Shown here: piece by piece, positions 55,438 to 64,000 of the stretch
How positions within the stretch are numbered: position 1 is the first letter of the stretch
How the letters are laid out: the number at the start of each line of letters is the position of its first letter
DNA from: Avena insularis
Lineage: Eukaryota > Streptophyta > Magnoliopsida > Poales > Poaceae
Reading direction: 5' to 3'
NCBI GenBank assembly: GCA_023614405.1
Contig: CM042693.1
Coordinates: 333,977,527 to 334,041,526 of the forward strand
DNA length: 64,000 nt
Program-made: the position numbers and the translations under genes
The notes under the pieces: generated by a model
Databases searched by the model: none
Told to the model about the DNA's origin: nothing
Seen by the model: the letters and a program-made list of their open reading frames with translations, nothing else

Positions 55438-56484
55438 TCACACATGGAAAACAGTATGCACTTGAGCCAATCTTGATGGTAACTCTAAAGCATAAGCTAT
55501 AGTTCTGTTTTGGCTCAGTATCTTGAATGGTCCGATATATCTTGGACTTAATTTCCCTTTAACTCTGAACCTTTTTACTCCTTTCATTGGACTTACTTTC
55601 AAATAGACTATATCTCCTACTTCTGGATGCCATGATCTTCGGCTTTGATCCGCATAACTTTTCTGCCTGTTCTGGGCTATTTTCAGTCTATCCCTGATCT
55701 TATCAATGATGTCTTGTCTCTCCTTGATATAATCTGGCACAAATTCTTTGATGCTTCCAGGTTCATACCAACATATTGGTGATCTACACTTCCTTCCATA
55801 TAGAACCTCATATGGAGCTGCCTTCAGACTACTCTGATAGCTATTGTTATAAGAAAATTCTGCCAATGGTAGGTGATCCTCCCATGTTCCTCCAAAATCT
55901 AGTGCACAAGCCCTCAACATGTCTTCTAGTGTTTGATTTGTTCTTTCAGTTTGACCTCCTGTCTCAGGATGATATGTCGTGCTGAAATCTAACTTTGAAC
56001 CAAGTGCTTCATGCAATTGCTTCCAAAATGCTGAAGTAAACACTGATCCCCTATCAGTTACGATCTTCTTGGGTACTCCATGCTTACTTACTATATCTTT
56101 GACATATACTTCAACTAAATTCTCGGCATTATCCTTTTGATTCACTGGAATAAAATGTGCACTCTTAGTGAGTCTGTCCACTATTACCCATATCATGTCC
56201 TTCTTTTTTGGTGTCATAGGTAATCCTGTGATAAAATACATGCCTATTTCCTCCCATTTCCATTCAGGAATTTCTAAGGGTTGTAATGGTCCTACTGGAT
56301 TTTGATGTTCAGCTTTCACCCTTTGACAAGTATGACATTCAGATACATATTTAGCAATATCTCTTTTCATGTTATTCCACCAGAATAGTTCCTTTAAATC
56401 CATATACATCTTAGTACTCCCTGGATGTATAGAATATGGGGTAGCATGTGCTTCTTTGAGTATGACATTTCTGATCTCAGTCAC
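55438..56484 (-). pseudogene. Integrase of the Tekay element, catalytic Asp lost
   Basis: A 348-codon frame. The zinc-binding part is HATPYSIHPGSTKMY with CHTCQRVK (H-H-C-C). The core reads EIGMYFITGLPMTPKKKD, where Ty3/gypsy integrases have D in place of the Y, so the first catalytic residue is gone. The second and third are present (VTDRGSVF and GGQTERTNQTLEDML). The C-terminal part has YADQSRRSWHPEVGDIVYLK and KLSPRYIGPFKIL, the GPF/Y module, and ends at TGA 55,438-55,440. Confidence 0.93.
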
Positions 56485-58557
56485 ATCTGGAACACATAAA
56501 CGATCTTGGAACCATAAAGATCCTTAATATCCAAGGCGAAAAACTGATTTTTGCCCTTGAGATATCCTCCGAATTTCCTCAGCAATAAAAGAGTTTTCTT
56601 CTTGACGTCTAAAAATTTCTTGCTTAAGATCACTGTCATGTTCTGCAACTACCTGCATAGTCGCTAATCCTCCAAGAACCTCTGTCCTGATGAATTGAAG
56701 TTCTAATCTTTCCTAGTCCATTTGTAACTCTTTTGGTAACTCTCTGTTGCTAGGCTGAATATCTGCACTTTTTCTGCTTAAAGCATCTGCTACAACATTT
56801 GCTTTTCCTGGGGTGTAATTGATTATTAGATCATAATCCTTGATTAATTCCAACCAACGCTTCTGTCTCATGTTCAATTCCTTTTGAGTGAAGAAATATT
56901 TGAGACTTTTATGGTCAGTGTATAACTCACATCTGGCTCCATAAAGAAAATGCCTCCATCATTTCAGTGCAAAAACTACTGCTGCTAACTCTAAATCATG
57001 AGTTGGATAGTTAAGTTCATGTGGTTTCAATTGTCTTGAACCATAAGCAATTACTTTCCAATCTTGCATTAATACACAACCCAAACCTTCTTTAGATGCA
57101 TCATAGTATACGGTGAAATCTTTCCCTGTTTCAGGAACTGCTAAGATTGGAGCTATGGTTAATCTCGTTTTCAACTCTTGGAAACTTGCTTCACACTTCT
57201 CATCCCACTTAAATGGTGTATTCTTCCTTAATAATTTGGTCATTGGTCCGGCTATTTTGGAGAAACCTTCAATGAATCTCCGATAATAACCAGCCATTCC
57301 TAGGAAACCTCGAATTTGTTTCACATTGGTTGGTGCAGTCCACTCTAGTACTGACTGAAATTTAGATGGATTCACAGCAATCCCATCTTTACTGATCACA
57401 TGACCGAGGAATTCTACCTCATCTAACCAAAACTCACACTTACTGAATTTATAATAAAGCTTATGTTCTCTTAAAGTCTGCAATGCTATTCTCAAATGGT
57501 TAGCATGCTCTTCCTTATCCTTGGAATATATCAGAATATCATCAATAAAAACGATGACAAACTTATCCAAATATGGCATGAAGATCTTGTTCATCAGATT
57601 CATGAATATTGCCGGTGCATTGGTCAAACCAAATGGTACCACCAGATACTCATGGTGTCCATATCTTGAGACAAATGCTGTTTTTGGAACATCTTCCGGC
57701 TTGATTTTTATTTGATGGTATCCAGATCTTAAATCGATCTTTGAAAATACTCCAGCTCATTTCACTTGATCAAACAAATCTTGAATTCTTGGTAAAGGAT
57801 ACTTGTTCTTGATCGTCATGTTGTTCAGATTTCTATAATCACCACACATCCGTCTTCCACCATCTCTCTTATCCACAAAAGTTACTGGTGTTCCCCATGG
57901 AGATACACTTTCCTGTATAAATCCTTTTCTTGCTAACTCATAAATTTGCTCCTTGAGTTCTTTCAACTCCTTGGGTCCCATTTTATATGGTGCCTGAGCT
58001 ATTGTTGCTATACCAGGTATTAGGTCAATGGTGAACTGTATCTCCCGGTCTGGTGGCATTCCTGGTAATTCCATTGGGAAAACATCTTGGAATTCTTTAA
58101 CTAAAGGAATTTCTTCTAATTTAACTTCCTTCATTGAATTCAACTGCAGATCCACCATGATATGACTGTGTTTATCTGCCTGGTAAACTATCCTTGCTCC
58201 AATTGGAGTTTTGATTGAGACAGTTTTCTCCTCACAATTAATCTGAGCTCCGTGTTCTATCATCCAATCCATCCCCAGCACTACTGCAATTCCCTTCAAA
58301 GGAATCACATAAAGGTCTGCAAAATATGTACAACCACAGATCGAGATAACCTGATCTTGTTTTATGTGGCGTACAATCACATTCCCTCCTGTCGTAACTA
58401 CGGTCATAGGACGTTCTAACGTTGCCCTTCTAATCTCGAACTTATCACAAAATTCTTCAGAAATGAATGAAGTAGTTGCACCAGTATCAAATAGAACTTT
58501 GCCTGGATTGGTAAGGATATTGAGCGTACCTATTACTGCATGCTCCGAATTATCCAC
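56485..58557 (-). pseudogene. Protease, reverse transcriptase and RNase H of the Tekay element
   Basis: The frame is shared with gag and INT and broken only by single stops near 57,755, 56,960, 56,716 and 56,525. Protease is at the start: [19 protein letters not shown] and [19 protein letters not shown] follows: [53 protein letters not shown], catalytic [10 protein letters not shown] (57,525-57,554) and [20 protein letters not shown]. RNase H has [34 protein letters not shown] and, after a stop, [20 protein letters not shown] and [10 protein letters not shown]. Catalytic residues of PR and RT are intact. Only nonsense codons interrupt this part. Confidence 0.93.
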
Positions 58558-59715
58558 CTCCTCAAGGGTTGCACAGTTCAGTTTTTCGGTAGGTCGGTTT
58601 CTCTTGCCATTGTTTCCTCCTTTATTGGGCTGTCCATTTCTTCCACTGGCTTGTCCTCCTCCCTTGGTAGGCCATCCACCCGGTGGTTTGCTCGGACAAT
58701 CCGGCTTGATATGCCCCTTCTGACCACAACCGTAACAGATTACTATAGGCTTTTTGCACTCCCTCTAGAAATGCCCTGGAATTCCACAGTTGTTACAGAT
58801 AACATTCCTTCTCGGATTAGATTGATTTCCACCACTGCCCTTGTAATTGTTATTGTTGTTGTTGCCATAATTCCTATTCCAGGGTTTGAACTCCAGGTTA
58901 GGTTTAGGTTTGCTTTCCTGAATTCTCTTGGTTTCCTTCTTGGCTCTCTTCCTCCGATCCTCTTGGACATTCTTGTAATCATCTTCAAAAGTAATGGCTA
59001 CATACAACAACTGCTGATAAGTTTGCTTATTGGCTAACCTTAGCTGCATCCTTACAAATGGATTTAATCCATGCAAGAAACGTTTCTTCCTCTTCTCTTC
59101 AGTGTTAACATCCTCCTCAGCATAACGAGACAGTTGGCTAAACTCCCGGATGTACTTCATGACACTAGTATATCCTTGCTGAAGCTCCTCAAATTCTCTC
59201 TGCTTCAACTCCATAACACTTTCCGGAACATGATATTCACGGAATCTCTGCTTGAACTCTTCCCAGGTAAACTCTCTTCCTAGTAATTGCATGGCTAAAT
59301 GATTTTCCCACCATGATGCTGCAGGTCCAGTCAAAATATGAGTTGCATACTTCAATTTCTCCTCATCATTGCAACCTACAGTTTTCAGCTTCCTTTCAGT
59401 ATCTGCTAGCCAGTCTTCTGCATCCATTGGTTCAGGAGCTGATGCAAAAGGTAACGGTCTTGCATTCTAAAAATCAGATAAACTCACTCCTCCACCTTCA
59501 TGTGCCCTCTGATTTTCTCGTCCCAACAGCTCTTCCATGAACTTGTTCTGGGTCTCTTGCATCATTTGCATACATTGCATAAAATTCTGTTCCATTAACA
59601 GCCGCATTGGTGGTGGTGGTAATGCTTCTTGGTTTGCTGTATCTGCATCTGCTTTTTCATTGGCCTCTCGCTCCATCCGCTGCTGCTCAGTTTCCATTCC
59701 TACACCCGTATCCAT
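58558..59715 (-). pseudogene. gag of the Tekay element
   Basis: The start is ATG 59,715 (MDTGVGMETEQQ). A stop lies at 59,467-59,469. The capsid region follows in the same frame: AEDWLADTERKLKTVGC, ATHILTGPAASWWENHLAM, FTWEEFKQRFREYHVPESVM and FEELQQGYTSVMKYIREFSQ (Retrotrans_gag). Lys/Asn-rich sequence precedes two CCHC knuckles: CNNCGIPGHF-stop-REC (stop at 58,765-58,767) and [14 protein letters not shown], the second intact. A splice acceptor-like TTATGTTGCAG ends 12 bases before the ATG. Confidence 0.9.
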
Positions 59716-59727
59716 GACCCTCTAGTC

Positions 59728-59914
59728 CTGCAACATAAAGTGAATACTCATAATTACATCATGCACATGTGTTCTGAGCTCGACTTTACGCATAGAACTA
59801 GTCACACAATGAAGATCCAAAGAAAATCCAAATATGCATTTTACATATTTACATAATATCATAATGATACAAAGTCATTACAACATATACCATATTGGTA
59901 TTTTACAAAACTAC
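59728..59914 (-). other. Possible short intron upstream of gag
   Basis: On the minus strand AATAAG|GTAGTT (junction 59,915/59,914) and TTTATGTTGCAG (ending 59,728) could bound a 187-nt AT-rich intron between the extra ORF and gag. Removing it would bring the gag ATG close to the end of the upstream region. Only the splice-site match supports this. Confidence 0.3.
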
Positions 59915-59969
59915 CTTATTTCTAGAGTATAATACACAGTACTTGATACTACTGTCTAGTCGTCTCTTT

Positions 59970-61230
59970 CTAATAGTAACTACGCTCATTGAACATGCCT
60001 GATGTCCAACCGTGATGACGTGTTGTTCGTCGCACAGTTTGTGGAACAAATGGCCTTCCAGAAGGAACATACTCTGTATCTGAAGTGTCGGGACTTGAGT
60101 CATTACTTAACCTGAGCGCATTGACTCCCTCCAGCTCAGCTGAAAAGTCTTCAGAAACATATTCAACATTATCTCCAGCCTGCATCTCCTGAGCTTCATC
60201 TCTGGAGTTGTCACCAGGATACGCAGATCCTGCTGCTCCCCAGGTGCTCTCGTGGACAAGATAATTGAATACTGGATAATGTATATTCCCTGGGCTTTGA
60301 GAAGATGTTGATGATTCAAACACTCTTTCCTCAGGATCTTCTTCTTCATTCTGATCATCTATTGACATGGTATTTCTACTTCTGTTATTAGGATTCATTC
60401 TTGCACCCATCCAACTAGATTGTCCAACATTTCTGTCAGAACCATCTGTGGACATCTGGTGTTCATGAGATCCATTAATATGATCCCATTCTCCATCCAT
60501 CCGAGTTCTCAATAGGAAGTTCTGAGTCAGAACCATCCTATGAGCCCTATGGTACTACATACCGCATATCTATAGTAGGATCATATGTAGGTTCAGGTCT
60601 TGGTGAGTAAGGATATGGTGTAAAAGATTCCGGATCTATAGGTATATCCTTAAAGATAGGTGTTGCACTACTACTTGCTTCTTTCTCTAACTGGAATGCT
60701 AACTGCTTCCTCCTTTCCGGATCAGTTAGATCCTCTAACATGTCATTTTTGTCTTCAACAATCACTTGATGAGTCTTATAAAAAGACACAACGAGTGTCC
60801 AGTACCTGTCCATAAACTTGGAAGCTAACTTAGGATGCTTCTTAACCAAATTAAGATGATCCAGTATAGGCTCCAAGTCTATAGAATCATGAGGTATCAC
60901 AGAAAATGTGCTACCTTCAAGCTCCTTGGTTTTCTGCTCCCGGATATTAGCTATTGCCTCTACAACAGCAACATGATAGGCTGCTAAATGACTCCTACCT
61001 TCTCCTATGGGTAGATCGTGGTACAGTCCAAGCTTCTCTGGAAGTTGGATACTCACACGATACTTGGATAACATCCGGCCATCAAGATAAGTGATAGTGT
61101 TCACTGGGATTCTAGCTGGACAATTAAAAAGCTTTAAAAGTTGACGAAGTTGGTCTGTAAATGATCCTTGATAGTCATCAAGAGTCTCCTCTTTCCTTAC
61201 CAAAGTCTGTTTTGGAAACTTTGGTGCCAT
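59970..61230 (-). pseudogene. Extra ORF between PBS and gag of the Tekay element
   Basis: The first part starts with ATG 61,230, about 170 bases after the PBS, and runs 227 codons (MAPKFPKQTLVRKEETLDDY, RYWTLVVSFYKTHQVIVEDK, a Pro/Tyr-rich end) to TAG 60,547-60,549. The second, 60,536-59,970 in another frame (188 codons), is acidic and Ser/Asp/Glu-rich and ends WTSGMFNERSYY. A frameshift near 60,540 probably splits one protein of about 410 residues. Extra ORFs upstream of gag occur in some plant gypsy elements. I know no function for this one and see no signal peptide, membrane segment or catalytic motif. Confidence 0.7.
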
Positions 61231-61397
61231 ATCTCTGTATATCAGAAAAATAAATTTAATTATCGCACTAAAATATATAACGGAATATTCTCATTTGAAT
61301 ACCCATTATATTACTTTTAGAGAATTCTTTATCGTTGCCAAATCTCCTAAAGGTAATACCCTTAACTAGGTTTCCAACCTAAGGTCAAAGCAATTTG

Positions 61398-61410
61398 CTC
61401 TGATACCAAC
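61398..61410 (-). other. Primer binding site of the Tekay element, tRNA-iMet
   Basis: On the minus strand GTTGGTATCAGAG follows the LTR end CACCGCA, and the sequence continues CAAATTGC. TGGTATCAGAGC matches initiator methionine tRNA. Confidence 0.92.
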
Positions 61411-64000
61411 TGCGGTGACTCAGCATACCACTGCATGTGTAGTACACTATAATCGTTGACATGACATCCACAGAACACCGTTCCGTAAATATCACATCCC
61501 TCAGAGTGGTACAATAGAAACATTGCGGGTCCATATTACAAAGGTACACAAATTGTTATTATCACAATACCGGAAGTTCAAGACTTCCAAAAGATCCAAC
61601 TTACAAACCAAAATATAAGATGTTCAGCGAAAATTTAAAAGTAACAACTTCGACTAGGAGTGGGGCTCAACAGCTTATTCTATAGAGTTCATGTTGCTCG
61701 GCTCCGTTAGCTACTACTAACTAGGCACTTAAGTGGACTCGTTCTCATCAACACGGTAACGGATCTCGTAGTCCACGCCTTCAACTCCTCCGGATAGATC
61801 AGGTTCTTCGTAGAACACGTCTTCTTGGCATTCGACTGCATACATTGGCACGTCTTCGGAATCCTCAGAGTCTAAGCAAGGGATCAAAGGAAAGAATGAG
61901 TAACAGCGTTACCCAAAAAGTTCATTATATGCAAGGTGGGAAGTTTTATGCTCTAACTACCACCTCGAATTATAAATCCTTGGCACTATGTAGTTTTTGT
62001 AAATCTTTCTTCAAAGATTGATTTTATTCTAAAAAACTATGACAATCAGCCTTCACAGGTTGACTAGAACTTTCATGGAGTTCCTTTCCTGCTGCGTTCG
62101 TAGCTCCTTCCCGGAACAGGGAGTAACAAGTTACCGTTCTTACACTCTGCAGAGGTGCGTTACTTTACCCATGAGAGATCAACTACTTGTTGCACAACCG
62201 GGCATACTTTCCCATCCACAATTCCATGATGTGGGGCCCAGTAGTTGGTCCAAGCCAATCTTGCCCTTCATGACCCGCATGCCTCCTTGGTGTACACCAT
62301 GCCCATATAATGAATTACGGCAATGGTTTTTACAAACCGTTAGATGCCAGAACTATCATGGGACGTTGAGGGTTCCCACCCATATGCTTCATATCCTCTA
62401 TGAATTACCAATTAATATGCACGCTACGAGGATAACAGCCACGACCTGCACATCCAGCTTCATGCGAGAGGAAGAAGATACAGCTGACTTCTCTGTCCCA
62501 TTCCAAATCTCATGGCTAACGCGTAATATACGGCGCTAGAATCACTGATGTCAGGGGTTATTAAGTCACTACTTGATCATCATTGTTGCAAGTAGAACCC
62601 TAAGTTCTATTGCTCCATTATATCACCACTTAGGATGATATCTATGATTTCTTTATTTATGAAAATATTATTTTCTTTCTTTTGTAACATATATGCTAAC
62701 ACACAATTTGGAAATACTTTGATAAAGACTCTTCAAAGGACATGAGCAAGTGATGAACTTGCCTTGTGATGGCAAGGTAGTGAAGTCTGATGCTTGCACT
62801 GGACCTTGAGCTTCAAATAATTTCCCTTTTATTAGGAATTATTAATTATACCTTTATTTTCTTTCTAAATATTTATTTAGTATTTTTCAAAAATACTAAT
62901 ATATTAATAAATAATGAAAGTGACTTTTATTTATTTTTATCACCTTTCAATAATTTTGTAAAATTCCATAAGGAATATTTAAATTACAAAATTCTTATAA
63001 AAATTTGAATGTCCAAAATTTGATATGTTATTTTATTTGGACAGAATGGATTATTGTGAATCCAAAAATATTTTATTTATATTTTTTGGACTATTATTTT
63101 ATTTTCTAAAATTTTATTAAGTCTAGGGGTATTTTGGTCTTTTTCTTTTTATTAAAACAGGCGTGAAATTGTTTCTGGGCTGGTTATTTTTGTTGGGCCC
63201 TGTTGGCCCACTAGTACTAGACAAAAGAGCCACCCCGAAGGGTCTGGCCCAGCTTGGCCCACTCCTCACTGTCTCTCTCTCGAGTTTTCATCTTCTCCTC
63301 CTCTGACCCCGACCCTATGGTCGGCGATGCCGCTACCGACGATTCCTGCCGCCGTCGGCCGTTCTGGTCGCCTCCGTGGTGCATTAGGGGGTTGTCGATG
63401 ACGCCTGTTCGTTCTATCCAATTGGATTCGAGCCTAGGGCTCTCCTGCGATGGATCGATGCCGTCCCGAACCCTAGGGTTTGGGGATTGGCATGGATTCA
63501 AGTGCGTCCGTGGTTGTCGTGCGTTGAGGTGATGCTCTGCACCTCCAGGCGTGATCAGGGTCATTGCCGTGGCATCGTGCGGTTTGCAGCGCCCCCTCTG
63601 GGGTGCTCCCCGTGCCGCCATGGCCGTCGGCCCCTCTGCTTCCTCTTTTATCCTTCAGCGAGGACCTACGGTGAGTTTGATTCCCCTCTCCTGGTGCTCT
63701 CTGTGCTTGCTGATTTGATGCTAGATGTTAGCAGTGTCCTCTATGGCTACTGTCTGATTCAGATTAGGATGATTATCCCTTTAGGGTTCCTGTGATGTGC
63801 TTGTTCATGTACTGGAGGAATTGATTCATGTTTAGATGGTCTGTACACATACTGAATGCTTATTGGCCTGAGGCTTGTTTGTTGAACTGATATATGATGT
63901 TTCTGGTGGCTTACTAGATGATTTGATGCTTGGATTGCATCTGATTCACATGATGTGGTTGTATGGGAAACATGCTTGGTAAAGCTAATGATCTGATAGC
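61411..64000 (-). repeat. Right LTR (5' LTR) of the Tekay element, cut by the window end
   Basis: It starts TGCGGTGACTCAG and follows the left LTR through 64,000, about 2.6 kb of an expected 4.5-4.7 kb. Compared with the left copy it lacks about 190 bp near 62,808 and has an extra AAGATACAGCTG-like 12 bp near 62,475. It includes the GC-rich block and splice donor-like TACGGTGAGT at 63,667-63,676. Confidence 0.93.

Larger units (their letters stand above)
50449..64000 (-). mobile_element. Tekay-type Ty3/gypsy chromovirus with 4.7 kb LTRs, partial (runs off the window)
   Basis: Read on the minus strand: 5' LTR (61,411 to beyond 64,000), PBS, an extra ORF, gag, PR, RT, RNase H, INT, chromodomain, PPT and 3' LTR (50,449-55,155). 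The C-terminal chromodomain places it among chromoviruses. Long LTRs, a TGTAACATCCC LTR start and general Pol sequence fit the Tekay/Del lineage. Gag-pol keeps one reading frame from 59,715 to about 55,190 but has about nine in-frame stops, and the integrase lacks its first catalytic Asp. The element entered a LINE. The right end and second target duplication are outside the window. Confidence 0.9.

Noticed and set aside
1..64000. CRISPR arrays, bacterial operons, ribosome binding sites, rRNA and tRNA genes
   Set aside because: The content is that of a plant nuclear genome. I saw no regular spaced repeats with unique spacers and no tRNA or rRNA sequence apart from retroelement primer sites.

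Overview
The window is nuclear DNA of a grass, most likely a Triticeae species (wheat, barley, rye, Aegilops). The strongest clue is a full-length Ty1/copia element whose 1.73 kb LTRs begin like the BARE-1/Angela/WIS family. Stowaway MITEs, plant L1-type LINEs and Tat and Tekay Ty3/gypsy elements fit the same picture. I see no convincing host protein-coding gene, rRNA, tRNA or CRISPR array. Nearly everything is nested, decayed transposable element.

Layout. (1) 114-13,703: a Tat-lineage Ty3/gypsy element on the minus strand, with perfect 5-bp target-site duplications (AAAGC). It has broken gag, PR, RT (YVED instead of YVDD), RNase H, a second (archaeal-type) RNase H and INT. Between INT and the 3' LTR it carries a multi-exon gene in the opposite orientation, with a Transposase_28-like N-terminus and coiled-coil-like C-terminus. 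One exon of that gene is interrupted at 4,527-5,518 by organelle-derived DNA that starts with a chloroplast psbC fragment and is flanked by CGACT direct repeats. (2) 13,709-17,707: old background with a GC-rich minisatellite and a Stowaway MITE. (3) 17,708-26,351: the Angela/BARE-like copia element (TSD CGCTT), full length but broken by frameshifts and stops. (4) 26,357-40,750: background holding a second Stowaway MITE, a possible Harbinger-like element, a short retroposon with an 18-bp TSD, a divergent ~2 kb tandem duplication whose first copy carries a truncated LINE, a minus-strand LINE with a 39-bp tandem repeat at its 5' junction, CACTA-like subterminal motifs and a plus-strand LINE-like retroposon.

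(5) 40,754-47,208: a minus-strand LINE split by a young, short-LTR (149 bp) copia element at 40,906-45,922 (TSD GCGAG; 6 differences between LTRs). (6) 47,514-50,448: another minus-strand LINE with RT and zinc-binding domains, cut at its upstream end by (7) a minus-strand Tekay-type chromovirus with very long LTRs (4.7 kb). The Tekay internal region is 55,156-61,410 and its 5' LTR runs off the window at 64,000. It has an extra ORF between PBS and gag, a gag-pol that stays in one frame over more than 4 kb but is interrupted by single-codon stops, and a decayed chromodomain. Each LTR contains, on the opposite strand, a gene-like arrangement: GC-rich exon, consensus splice donor, and in the complete LTR also an acceptor and AATAAA.

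The features do not form a pathway. They record successive insertions: LINEs and duplicated background first, then copia and gypsy elements into them. The parts that ordinary TE annotation does not cover are the organelle insertion in the Tat antisense gene, that antisense gene itself, the antisense exon-intron unit inside the Tekay LTR, and the complex 5' junctions of two LINEs.
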